A stretch of 64,000 nucleotides of DNA from an uncultured Eudoraea sp. GTDB lineage: Bacteria; Bacteroidota; Bacteroidia; Flavobacteriales; Flavobacteriaceae. A model generated the notes under the pieces. The model searched no databases and was not told the DNA's origin. It worked only from the letters and a program-made list of their open reading frames with translations. The position numbers and the translations under genes are program-made. Positions 20,300 to 32,100 of the stretch are shown here, piece after piece. Numbering within the stretch: the stretch's first letter is position 1; every line of letters starts with the position of its first letter. The stretch lies in assembly GCF_947490415.1 (NCBI RefSeq), contig NZ_CANLGX010000001.1, positions 806,001 to 870,000 on the forward strand. The letters are read 5' to 3'.

Positions 20300-20980
20300 A
20301 TGAAACAAGTAATACTTTTTGTTTTATTCCTGTTTCTTATACAGACAGTAAGACCTCAGGATGGAAAAATCAGTATGAATTTGACAAAATTCACGGAGGT
20401 TAAGGCGTTTGATGGTATATCTGTGAACTTAATAAAATCAAATGAAAATAAAGCCGTAATTACTGGAGCTAACACTGATAAGGTTAATATTGTGAATACT
20501 GATGGAATTCTAAAAATCCGTATGCAGATAACTAAAATTTTTAGTGGATACAGGACTTTTGTAAATCTTTACTATTCAGAGAATTTACTCGTAATTGATG
20601 TTAATGAAGACGCGAGAATCACCTCTGAAGAATTGATAAACCAGGAAGTAATTGAATTAAAAGCTCAGGAAGGAGGAGAACTAAAAATAAAAGCGGAGGT
20701 AGAACAAATGTTAATCAGATCTGTCTCAGGAGGAGTTATTACCACTACTGGAGCTTCAGATGTTCAGGATGTAGCTATTAATACCGGTGGTTCTTATTTA
20801 GGTAAAGAATTTAAAACAAAATTTACCACAGTTAATGTAAACGCAGGATCCAACGCAGAGATTTTTGCGTCAGATTATGTAAAGGCTACGGTAAAAGCCG
20901 GAGGAGAAGTTTTAGTTTATGGAGATCCAACAAAAATGGATGAAAAAACTGTTTTTGGAGGTAAAGTAACAAGAATGTAA
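20300..20980 (+). CDS. GIN domain (DUF2807) family secreted protein
   Basis: Signal peptide; FTEVKAFDGISVNLIKS; repetitive beta structure typical of the putative auto-transporter adhesin head GIN domain. ATG at 20300 preferred over the TTG start at 20276. Confidence 0.6.
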   Translation: MKQVILFVLFLFLIQTVRPQDGKISMNLTKFTEVKAFDGISVNLIKSNENKAVITGANTDKVNIVNTDGILKIRMQITKIFSGYRTFVNLYYSENLLVIDVNEDARITSEELINQEVIELKAQEGGELKIKAEVEQMLIRSVSGGVITTTGASDVQDVAINTGGSYLGKEFKTKFTTVNVNAGSNAEIFASDYVKATVKAGGEVLVYGDPTKMDEKTVFGGKVTRM

Positions 20981-20997
20981 AGGAATTCTATAGTTTA

Positions 20998-21663
20998 ATG
21001 ATAGAAGATATTCAGGCAGCGATACCCCTAGGTTTTTTGTTAGCCTTTATGATTGGCCCTGTTTTTTTTGTGCTACTGGAAACAGGCGCAACAAAGGGCT
21101 TTAGAGCAGGTTTGTTTTTTGATCTGGGCGTTATTCTTGCAGACATAATTTTTCTTACAATTGCTTATTTCAGTAGTTTTCAATTACTGGAGAATTTGAG
21201 CAATCAACCAGGCTTGTATGTCTTTGGGGGTGTCATTCTTCTAATTTATGGTCTTACCACCTTTTTTAACAGAGACTATGTAAGGGGGAAACCAGACATC
21301 AAACCCAGAAAAGGAGGCTATTTAAGCCTTTTTATTAAAGGCTTCTTACTGAACTTTATTAATATTGGGGTGCTTGTTTTTTGGCTGGGCGTGATTATAA
21401 TCGTGGGCCCAAGTCTCGACAACGAACCAAACAGAATTATTGTATTCTTTTCAACCATGCTTGGAGCCTATTTCATTACCGATATATTTAAAATACTACT
21501 GGCTAAACAACTTCGCCGTAAGCTTACTACAGAAAGGATTCGTATGGTTAAGAAAGCCCTGGGGGTTATACTGGTTATTTGCGGACTTGTGCTTATCATT
21601 AAAGGTTTTCTGCCAAAAGACAAATTAAACATAGAAAAAGGAATAGAATATATAAGAGAGTAA
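20998..21663 (+). CDS. LysE family translocator
   Basis: IPLGFLLAFMIGPVFFVLLETGATKGFRAG N-terminal motif; multiple TM helices. Confidence 0.8.
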   Translation: MIEDIQAAIPLGFLLAFMIGPVFFVLLETGATKGFRAGLFFDLGVILADIIFLTIAYFSSFQLLENLSNQPGLYVFGGVILLIYGLTTFFNRDYVRGKPDIKPRKGGYLSLFIKGFLLNFINIGVLVFWLGVIIIVGPSLDNEPNRIIVFFSTMLGAYFITDIFKILLAKQLRRKLTTERIRMVKKALGVILVICGLVLIIKGFLPKDKLNIEKGIEYIRE

Positions 21664-21679
21664 AAACTCCGGATACTAA

Positions 21680-21706
21680 AAAACCTCTCAATAATTGAGA
21701 GGTTTT
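21680..21706. terminator. Bidirectional rho-independent-like terminator between LysE gene and tRNA-Cys
   Basis: Perfect 12-bp inverted repeat AAAACCTCTCAA-TAA-TTGAGAGGTTTT between convergent units. Confidence 0.75.
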
Positions 21707-21779
21707 GGAGGCATCGAACGGATTCGAACCGTTGTACAAGCTTTTGCAGAGCTGCGCCTAGCCACTCGGCCACGATGCC
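21706..21779 (-). tRNA. tRNA-Cys (GCA)
   Basis: Minus strand GGCATCG...CGATGCC acceptor stem, U discriminator, encoded CCA, anticodon loop CTCTGCAAAAG, T-arm ACGGTTCGAATCCGT. Confidence 0.95.
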
Positions 21780-21826
21780 ATTTAAAGGCGCAAAGGTACT
21801 ATTTTTTCTTTCTAAGAAAAAGAAAC

Positions 21827-22186
21827 TTATTCCCTCTTTTCTTTAAGAGTTACAGTTACCATTTCTACATCTCCTTCAATAGGGGGATTCATTTTAGAAA
21901 CTGAAATCACCGCCCTGCTAACGCTTTGCATTTCATTAAAAACGCGATCCAGTATTCTTTTTGCCACATGTTCAAGAAGTTTTGAACTGATTCGCATTTC
22001 TTCTTTAACGACTTTGTTAATGAATACATAATCGACAGTATCCGCCAAATTATCCGAAACACTTGCTTTTTCTAAGTCCGCTTTGATTTCTACAGTTACA
22101 AGGTAGTCGCTACCAATAATACTTTCTTCTTCCAGACACCCGTGATAGGCGTATACCCTGATATTGCTTACCGTAATTTTACCCAC
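21827..22186 (-). CDS. folB: Dihydroneopterin aldolase
   Basis: ISNIRVYAYHGCLEEE; DTVDYVFINKVVKEEM; SKLLEHVAKRILDRVF. Confidence 0.88.
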   Translation of the reverse strand: MGKITVSNIRVYAYHGCLEEESIIGSDYLVTVEIKADLEKASVSDNLADTVDYVFINKVVKEEMRISSKLLEHVAKRILDRVFNEMQSVSRAVISVSKMNPPIEGDVEMVTVTLKEKRE

Positions 22187-22230
22187 GTCAGTTAAGTTTT
22201 TGCAAACTTAACCTAAACACCCGAGAATTT

Positions 22231-23172
22231 TTAATAAGTACACCTGCAATTACTTATACCCTGGAAGAGGTCTACCCCAATTGTAATAACATGGGTACCT
22301 GTACTGAAACCGAGTATTTCATTCAATATAATCTGATAGGAGTATCCAAAATAAAAATTACTTTTCTTAAGTCCAATTAATGGCGCTATATATAATGGGC
22401 TTCCTACCTGATCATTTAGAAAACGATAAGTCACACCTGCGTAGTAATAATCTTCAAAGTCGTACCATCTGAATTTAGCATTCAAATCGGTAACAGATCG
22501 CCCATCACTTTCAAACCATTGGAAGAAAACAGAGGGCTCTATTTCAAAATTGCTTTTTTTCTTACTGAATCTATAACCTGTATAGAGATAATAATTCCTT
22601 AATTGGTTAGGTTCTGATATCGGATTAAACTTAGTTAGATCTTTGTCCAGAAGATTAGAAGCATTTGCACTAAGATAAAACTTATCCTTTCTATACAAAA
22701 TACCAACATCGAAATTGTGGTTCGTTGTAGAACGGTCATCAGTAACACTAGGATCCAGACCATCAAAATTTTCAATATCTATCCTGAACTGGTTAAAATT
22801 ATATGAAAGACCAAATGAAAGAAATTCGTCTTCATACCTATCCAATGTCAGGTGATGCGCGAAGGATAACCTCGCCCCCCTTTGTTTGGTTTGCCCGTTA
22901 CTATCATTATAAAGAATCATACCTACCCCGGAGCGGTTGCCCACCCTGCCATCAGCAGCCAGAGACTGTGTGTCAGGAGCATCTTTTATTCCCACCCATT
23001 GCGTCAGACCATTAATTCGCACTTTAATATAGTCACCTATTCCCGCATAGGTTGGTGATATAACAAAGGGATTATCTGCCAAATACTGTGATAGCTGTGG
23101 AAGTGTAAGCTCTTGCGCACTCGAGGCAAACACACATAACAGCAGCATTGAAAATAGCAATCTATTGCGCAT
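22231..23172 (-). CDS. PorP/SprF family type IX secretion system membrane protein
   Basis: LPQLSQYLADNPFVISPTYAGIGDYIKVRINGLTQWVGIKDAPDTQSLAADGRVG is characteristic; beta-barrel-like alternation; next to a type B CTD adhesin. Confidence 0.88.
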   Translation of the reverse strand: MRNRLLFSMLLLCVFASSAQELTLPQLSQYLADNPFVISPTYAGIGDYIKVRINGLTQWVGIKDAPDTQSLAADGRVGNRSGVGMILYNDSNGQTKQRGARLSFAHHLTLDRYEDEFLSFGLSYNFNQFRIDIENFDGLDPSVTDDRSTTNHNFDVGILYRKDKFYLSANASNLLDKDLTKFNPISEPNQLRNYYLYTGYRFSKKKSNFEIEPSVFFQWFESDGRSVTDLNAKFRWYDFEDYYYAGVTYRFLNDQVGSPLYIAPLIGLKKSNFYFGYSYQIILNEILGFSTGTHVITIGVDLFQGISNCRCTY

Positions 23173-23193
23173 AATTCATAATTAGGTTAAGTT

Positions 23194-26100
23194 TTATCTA
23201 TATAGGGTAAAATGTCCTACAAATTCTCTTTCATCACGCTCACCATTCAGCTTAATGACGTACCAATAATCTCCCGTAGGCAACTCATTGCCGTGGTATA
23301 ATCCATCCCATCCGTTCGGCACTATAGTTTCCTCGGCGACTACTCTACCATAACGATCATATATTTTTATTAGTATTTCAGGATATCCTTCAATGTTATC
23401 AGGAATCCAATAATCATTTAATCCATCACCGTCAGGAGTAAAGAAATTGGGGATTTCTATATCTATAAACTCCATGAATATTTGTGCAGATACTTCACAC
23501 CCATTTTCATCTATTACCGTAACTGTATAGGTACCAGTCATTGTAATATAATAGGTGTTATCTGTACCATTATTATCATCATTGAAATAGAACGTATAAT
23601 CTTCAAGCCCGCCTTCCGCAATTGCGGTTATCTCATTAAGATTATTCTGTTCCAGGGTCAGCGTAAGTGGTTCAAAGGCCTGAATCTCGAAATCAACAGT
23701 TTGTACACAACCGTTAGCGTGTGAAATGGCAATAAAATGGCTACCCGGACTACTATTTCTAAAGTCAGGATTTAATTGCATATCTGCAGGGTCTGTTGAA
23801 TCTAAAGCATACATAACAGAGCTAAGAACCGTTGGATCCTGCAATGTAATGTTTACATAATTTTCAGGCAGGATATCTGTACATTCATAAACAGGCTCTA
23901 CCGTTGCGTTGAGATTAACTCCGCCACCCACTTCCAGAATAACCACATCCTCACAATCGTTGGCGTCTCTTACAAATATCGCATACGTTCCTTCTGCTAA
24001 TCCACTGAAAGTCGGATTGTCTCCCAGATCCACAAAATCATCAATGGTATTCGAATTAAATGCGGTTCTGTAAGGTGCCGTACCACCTAAAATGGAGATT
24101 GAGATAGACCCGTTAGCCTCTCCAGAGCATACCACAGGCTCTATAGCGCCAAGGGCAATGGAAACCGGTTCAGGATCAATAATTTCAATGTACTCAACAT
24201 AGAAACATTCGTTCGCGTCTTGTACAATTACTGTGTAAGTACCAGGTGCTAGATCTTCAAACCTATAATGTCCTGCCGGAAGTCCCTGGTCTGGATCTTC
24301 ATCGAAGAACTGGTTAAGATTGGGCGAGATGGCATATTGATAACCTCCGCCCCCACCAGACAACATTAATGTAATTGCACCATCTTCATTACCGTTACAG
24401 CTTACGTTATCAGCCTCGTAGGTAAAGATCAGCGGTTCAGGATTGTCTATAACTACAGGTTCCTGATCTGGATTACAACCTCCCTCACTGGTAGCTATTA
24501 CTGTGTAATTGCCAGGTGAAAGGTTTTCAAAGACCACATTTCGTGGATCGGTGACCGATGTCACCAGGTTTCCGTTAAGAAGCAGATCAAAGGTGTAGTT
24601 TCCAATTCCACCAACAGCATAGGCATAGATAGATGCGGTCATGGCATCTGCACAATTCACCGAAGCACTCGCATACTCTATGATCAGATCAACATCCGGA
24701 ATTGGGTTGATGATTACAGGAACCTGAGTAATGGATTGACAATTATTTACATCTCTGATTGTTGCATAATGTCTTCCTTCCGTGACATTGTAAACATGTT
24801 GTGAACCACTGTTGAATGATTCCCAAACACTGGTATCTGGATTAAAGTATTCATAGGGCGCCGTGCCACCGGTGACTGTTAGGGTTACAACAGCATCATC
24901 AATACAAGTCATTGCTGTGGTAAGCTCAAGTTCGGCAAGCAGTTGGTCAGGACCATCGAGATGAATAATACTAGTTGTATCAGTACAATCCATATTATCT
25001 ATTACAGTAACACTGTAATACCCTTCTCCTAAGAAATTGAATTCGTTACTTAGTTGTGGAACAGATGGGGTAAATTCTATTGTAGTTCCGGTCTCATCAT
25101 AATAATTAATAAAGTAATTATAACTACCAGACCCTCCTGAAGCGGTAACAACTATGGTTCCGTCCGGATTTTCATAACAGACTGGCGCCGTTCCTACTGC
25201 ATTGGCCACTATAGGAGGTGTTGGAGCAACATTTGCAGCTCCATTCCAGATACAACCCTCTGCATCGAGCACCTCGACAGTATAGCTGCCAGATGGCAGC
25301 CCTGTAAACACGTGGGCATTTACATCGTTTGCAGTGTATTGCTGACCTCCGCTATCGGTTAATGTAATATCATAAGGGAGATAACCACCTTCAGGAACCA
25401 CACTTATTTCGCCTAAATTATCTGGACAGCCCGCGGCCAATAGCTCTTCAATTAAAGCATCTAACATTTCTGTTGGCGATGCTACTGTTTGTACCAGGGT
25501 GTCTTCCGGATCGCAATATGGATAATCTAGTGGTAACACACGAACTAAATAATTGCCCGCAGGAACATTAGTTATGAGCAACGGGTGTGCATTGCTGTTG
25601 TTGCCTGAAATTCCAGTAGCTGTACCATCTTCATAAAAGACCTCATAGTCGTATGCTCCGGCATACCCGGTAAAAGTAACTTCCAAAGTGCCATCAGTGT
25701 CACCGAAACAGGTAATCGGAGTAACTGCACTTAGCGCTACACTGTATTGAGGCCTTGGATCAACTTCATAGGTTATAGTTTCATAACACCCCGTTATGTT
25801 ATCGGTTACTCTAATCGTATATATGCCAGGCTCCATAATATTGAATACCTGAGTATTTGAAGTAAGGTTTGGCCTCACATCAGCTGTTTCAAGCAGCTCA
25901 AAAGTAAGGTCTGTGGCTGGCGCGGTAGAATGCCCGGTAGAAGTCACAGTAATTTCCTGGCCCGTTGGGCAATCAGCTGGCCCTACGGCAAGATCCAATA
26001 CAATTTGTGGTAACGGCTCAATGGTCTGTGTTGGAAGCGTGAACAAACATCCGTTAGCATCCCGAATCACAATATCAAAATTACCAGCCGTAGTTACACT

Positions 26101-29100
26101 ATGGGTGAAAACATTTCCTCCTGTCGGAAGGTAGTTACCACCGTTTACGCTGTAGAAATAATCTGGTGTTCCGGTGCCCGCGGCAATTGTTACTTCAATG
26201 GTAGCAGCACTTTGGTTGTTAGAAGGATCACAGGCAAAAGGAACCACATTGGTAATAGCGGCATCCAGGGCTACAGGTTGATCGATTATGACCTGATCCG
26301 TTTCAACACAGTTTCTGTTGGATGTAACCGTGATGTCATAAGTGCCTGCTGGAAGACCAGTAAACACATTGGTATCCTGGGTTATGGTGGTTGTACCATC
26401 GGTTATTTCGTAAGTATAAGGAGGATTGTCATTTACCCCGGGACTGGCAGGTTCCAGGTTGATGATGATGGAACCATCAGAACCTCCTGCACAACTCACA
26501 TCTGTCCAGTCTGTTGCCAACAAAGTAACAGGCGTTGGTTCTTCTAGTGAAACAGGAGCCTCTGCCACACAATTTGGAGCGCCGAGGGTATCATCCGTTA
26601 CCCTTATAATATAATCTCCAAAAGCCACTCCGGTAAACTGGTTGCCGGAAGGTGCAATACCGGTAGGCGTGAGGTCTGACCTCAGCAATTCAACCGTGTT
26701 CGACCCTGAGCCTCCGGCGACGACAAATTCTATCACTCCGTCATTTGTATCACAACTTGGCTGGGTGACAGCAATTGCACTTACAACCAATTCGGGTTCA
26801 ATGGTTATATTTTCAAGCTCTTGACACCCATTGGCATCGCGAATTTCAATGGTATAGCCTCCGGAAACAAGGCCGGTATAGGTGTATGGGAAACTGGAAA
26901 CACTCTGGAATGCGCTTCCATTGATGCTAAGGCCGTACGGAGACACACCTGTATTCACGGCATCTAATGACACAACAATCGCAAAGCTCCCTTGTGCAGC
27001 ACACTCATCTACTATGGCTAAAGAAATATCCGGACTGGTGTCAGTGTCTATTGTAACCGCTATAGGCGCATCAATAATACATCCGTTAGCATCCCTGACA
27101 TAGATATCCCAGTTAAGACTTACTGTAGGATCCAGTTCTACTGTATTATCGAAAGGGAAGGTTGCGGGCACTCCGGCACCACTAACACTTGCACCATATT
27201 CATAAGGCGCAGTACCGCCAGTGGCCTGTACCGTTACCACTGCATTGGCCATGTTACAATTGGCATTCACAGTGTCTAAAAGCTGTAAAGCAAGTGGCTC
27301 GGGAGCATCAATGGTTACAAAGTTGGATTCCCCAACACACTGCGGATACGCAGTTTGTGTAATCTGTACGGAATAGATTCCGGCAGCTAATGTCGTTGCA
27401 ACAGTAAAAGTGTATGGGTCAGAAACCGCATTTTCAGCTCCGGATGCTCCGGCAACAAAACCTCCGCTGCTATCCAGAACCTGATAGTTAAATGTTCCTG
27501 TATATCCAGTAATAGTTACTTCAATGATGCCGTCAGAACTGTCACTACAGGTAGCATCAGTAAGAACAGCAGCGGTAACATCCATAAGGTCATAAGGAGG
27601 TACCAAATGTTCTACAATAACAGAACAGTTTGTAACGGTGTCTACAATTTCATATACGTAGGTTCCCGGTTGTGTGAGGACAATATTAGAAGGATCTGGC
27701 ACCACATTACCGCCTGGAAGCTCAAAGTAGTCGTAGTTTCCGGAACCGTCCACTGCTATAATTTCTATGATCTCAGCACCATTCATACAATCGATGGCCT
27801 GCAGCGGGTTTATTGAAGCGGTAACCTCCTGCATTACAGGAATAGGAACATCAACACTATCCGTACAGCCATTGGCATCCCGCACAACAACCGTTACATC
27901 TGGTGAGCCGAATGCCACCTGAATTGTATTGCCGCTTTGGAAATTCACTCCGTTATCAAAACTGTACAAATAAGGGCTCGTACCGGAAGGGTTGCCAAAA
28001 CCATCATCGTCTATGGTGACAGTAATTGTGCTTGCAGCATCATCACAGCTAAAAGTAGTTGCCGTAGCTGAAATGGAAAGTTCACTCGGCTCACTTATTG
28101 TGACGGGGAGTGTGTCTTCACATCCTTTGGAGGAGATAACGGTTACGTTATAATTACCTTGTGCTAAACCAGTGAATACATTGGAAGCTTGGGTAGTGGC
28201 ACCCCCATCCAGACTATAGCGATAAGGAGTGTCTATATTGCCCGGATCCAGGGTTACAGTAATCGAGCCGTCACTTCCGCCAAAACAGCTCACATCTGTT
28301 GCGTTTAGGGTAAAGGTTGGAATAACCGGTGCTGGCAACATCATGTCAACAGTTGTTGTACAGCCTGTAACAGTGTCTTCTACTTCAAAAGTGTAGGTTA
28401 TTGAATGAGTTAGTCCACTGAACAACCCTGTAACGTTTGTTGGACCTGCAGGACTGATCTGGGTATAAGAATAGCTTCCAGAACCTCCGCTGGTGGTAAC
28501 GCTTACTGCTCCCGAATTAGCTGGATCACAGTTTTCATCAACCGTAATATTGGCGGCAATAGCCAAAGGAGGATATATGGTGATGTTTTCAATTTCACCG
28601 CATCCGTTCTGATCGATTATTTCAAAGGTATGCGGCCCGGAACTCAGGTTGGATATAGTAATCACATTCCCTGCATTAACCAGTCCGGTGGCGGCCTGAG
28701 CTGCCCCACCATCTATGCGTATGGCATGGGGGGCAATACCCGCCACAACCAACGTAACATCAACACTGTAGTTGCCTTCCGCTGCAGTACACTGGTCGTT
28801 CAGCGCCACAGAGATCTGCGGCGAAGGATCAGTCGGGACCGTTACCGGATCGGACTGTATACAGCCATTGGCATCCCTGACGTATACGATATAATCCCCG
28901 CCATCAACATTAAATACATTTGCTGGACTGCCTGTCCAGGTAGCTACTGTGGGGGCCGGGTCTGTGCTCAGGGCAATCTGATACTCGTAGGGAGCAGTTC
29001 CAAATTGGCCAACTGCAGACACCTGACCGGCATTGAGGTTACAGTTGTCATTACGCTCCAGGCTTGCTGTTACCTCAAGCAGGTTAGTCGACTCTGTAAT

Positions 29101-32100
29101 GGTGAATTGGCTTGATCCTACAGTACATCCGTCATTTGCACCACCTACTTCGGTAAGCAGTAGGTAGTATATTCCAGGAGGGAGTGATGCAAAATTGTCA
29201 ACGATTACAGGTCCTCCAGGAGGGTTAACTATTGCAGAACTGGCGAAGCCTGTAGAAACATTGGATTGTGCAGTGAATATTTCGTAATCCACCCGGGTTG
29301 CCGCTGCGTCAAAATTGTCAAAAGTAAAACTCACATTTCCATCCGCAGCTCCTGTACAGGTAACATTGGCCGCCACAAGGGAATCTACCGTCATGTTAGA
29401 CGGAGTATTGATGGGGGCATTAGCGGTTTCAAAATAATAACAGTTCGTACCAACATCGTATACGATAAAGGTGTAGGTAACTCCGGGAACGAGGGCTGTA
29501 AATGTAGAAGTGTCTCCTCCCGGAGCGTCAGGCCCTTGATAAGATGATGAATACGGCGCCGAATAGGTTTCAAGAATTCCGAATTGATAGTTTCCACTAC
29601 CCCCGGCAGCTACAGTTACTGTTGCACTTCCTCCTGTTGCACAATCAGCGGTAAGGGCACTAACATCAATATCCAGATCACTGGGCGGCGAGGCTATAAT
29701 ATTTGTAGTTCGCACGGAACAGCCGTTAGCATCTACAACATCTACCTCGTAAATTCCGAACTGGAGGATGGTAAAAGTGTGGTCTTCTCCAATAATGGCA
29801 TTATACTGTTGGCTAGTCCCGTTATTCCCTGTCAGGTAATAGTTATATCCTGCAGTGCCTCCTGTAAGGTTCTCTACGGTGATAGACCCTAAAGTGGTTC
29901 CGACTGCTGTACAGGTAATTGGAACCAGGTTGATATCATAGGCAATGGGGTCAGGCTCTCCAATGACAATCACCTCCATGTCTGAACAGAAATTGGCGTC
30001 TGTTACAGTAACTTCATAACTTCCTGCAGGTAGTCCGGATGTCTGGGTTCCATAGTATGTGGCGGTCGTGGTATTTACCACGGAGACGGTAAATGGCGCC
30101 AAGCCCTGGCTTGTATCTAGGTTTAATTGAATGGAGGCCCCGGCATCTCCGTTACACAGGATATCCGTGGTCTGGACCAGGGAGGTAATTACAGGTGTGG
30201 TAATAGGTTCAACAACTGCCCGAGTCAATGCCGTACACCCTTCGGCGTCCGTAATCCTGAAATCAAAGGTTCCATCAACTGCTGTGCTATAACTAAAGCT
30301 GTTTCCGGCTAATGCAACAGGTGCAGACCAGCCGCCTCCATTAATACGCACTTCATAAGAGGCATATGGGGTGTATCCGTTACTTATGGTAACATCAATA
30401 ACAGCATCTAGGGAAACTGTACAATCCAGAGCCTTGCTTACTACAGCAGAGGCCTGGAGCTGGGGCTCAATGGTTTCTGTGATAATGTTGGACACACAAC
30501 CATATGCATCTGTTACTTGTATATTGTAAGTTCCGGGAATAAGGTTGCTAATAGTAAAAGGGTTCCCCCCAGCAGCCGTTTGTCCACCACCATTTATGGA
30601 GTAGGTATACGGCGCTACACCGTCTGTTATGGTAACTGACAATGACGCCTGGTTTGTTGAGTCGTAACATAAATCAGATGCAGCAAAAGCGATAACAGGT
30701 GCAGCCGCAGGATCGATGGTCACGGGGCGTGTTGTTTCACATCCCTCAGCATCCCGGACATAAATGGTATAGCTTCCGGGAGCAACTCCCGTAAAAGTGT
30801 TCGAATTCTGATAGGGCACTACAATAGCAGGTCCTGCAGTATTTTCCAGCTGGTATTCGTATCCACCCCAACCATTAGTAGCCGATATTGTAATAGTGGC
30901 ATCATTAATACAGGTAACCGGTGTTGCTGTAAAGGTAAAATCAAGTTCTGCAGGAGGCCCGGCAATGACCACACTGGTAGTAGTACTACAAGTAGTGGTA
31001 TCATCTGTTATTGTTACGGTATAGGTGTCTGCCGGCAGACTGTTTACAGCTATAGCTGTGGTGATATTGATGTTATTTTGTAAATCAACTACGGCAGCAG
31101 CGCTGTTTTCAACTACATAACTGTAGGTAGTTGCAAAATCACTTACGGTGAAGGTAAAGGCCCCATCTGTATCCGTGAAACAGGTAATATTACTAACCAG
31201 CTGGGAAATGGCATTTACCTGGGGAATATCGGCAATGGTATAATTTTCCTGAATCACACAACCTCTGTCGTCCGTGACCTGAAACGTATAAGTTCCCGGA
31301 CTTAAGTTAGTGAAAAGGTTGTTATTTCCATTAGGACCGGCACTTGAAGCTGGAGCTATAATCTCATATGTATAAGGGGCAGTTCCGTCTACAACCGAAA
31401 CAGTTACATCGGCGGTAATGGCCGGACAGCTGGGGGCTGTCTGGGCAAATGTAAGATCAGTTGGCGGATTCAGCGGATCTATAACAACAGCTGGCGTTTG
31501 GGCAACACACCCATTGGCATCGCGGATGGTAATGGTATAGGTACCGGCAGTAATCCCTGTACTGAAGGTATCTGAGCCCTGCCAAAACACTCCGTCCAGG
31601 CTAAACTCATAAGGCAGGGTACCACCCGAATAATTTATTGCCTGCAGGATGGCCGAGGCATTGTCGCAACTATAATTCTGAACCACGTCTATTGTTCCCG
31701 GAATTAGGGCGGGCGGAGCAACAAGCGTTACATCCCCTGAAACTGGACACCCTTTAGCATCGGTCACAGTGTAACTATGGGGTCCGGCAGTAAGCCCGGC
31801 ATAAGTGGTCTGTGTAGAAGGCGCTGAGCCGTCAAACACTATTTGATAAGGTGGTGTTCCACCAGATATTTGTAATTCAACAACCCCATCTGCACTCGCA
31901 TCACACAATGGGTTGGTAACGACTTCGGTAATACTGGGCAGGGTGTTGTCCGTTACAATTACTTGGTTTGTGGTTACCGTACATGCCTGGCTGTCCGTAA
32001 TTAGAAATTCGTAGGTTCCGGCGATTGTGGTGAAGAAAGAAAATGGTATACCGGGAACAGCGGTGCTGGCCTGGATAACAGATCCATCGCGTATTACTTC

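Noticed and set aside
21695-21904. Plus-strand 69-aa ORF, and 21468..21773 minus ORF, across the tRNA region
   Set aside because: Both overlap the well-supported tRNA-Cys gene and terminator; spurious.
25913-30312. Plus-strand ORFs (e.g. 26101..26547, 28630..29115, 29266..29547) inside the adhesin region
   Set aside because: Antisense shadow ORFs produced by the long repeat-rich minus-strand gene; no recognisable domains or signal peptides, and they mirror repeat codons.
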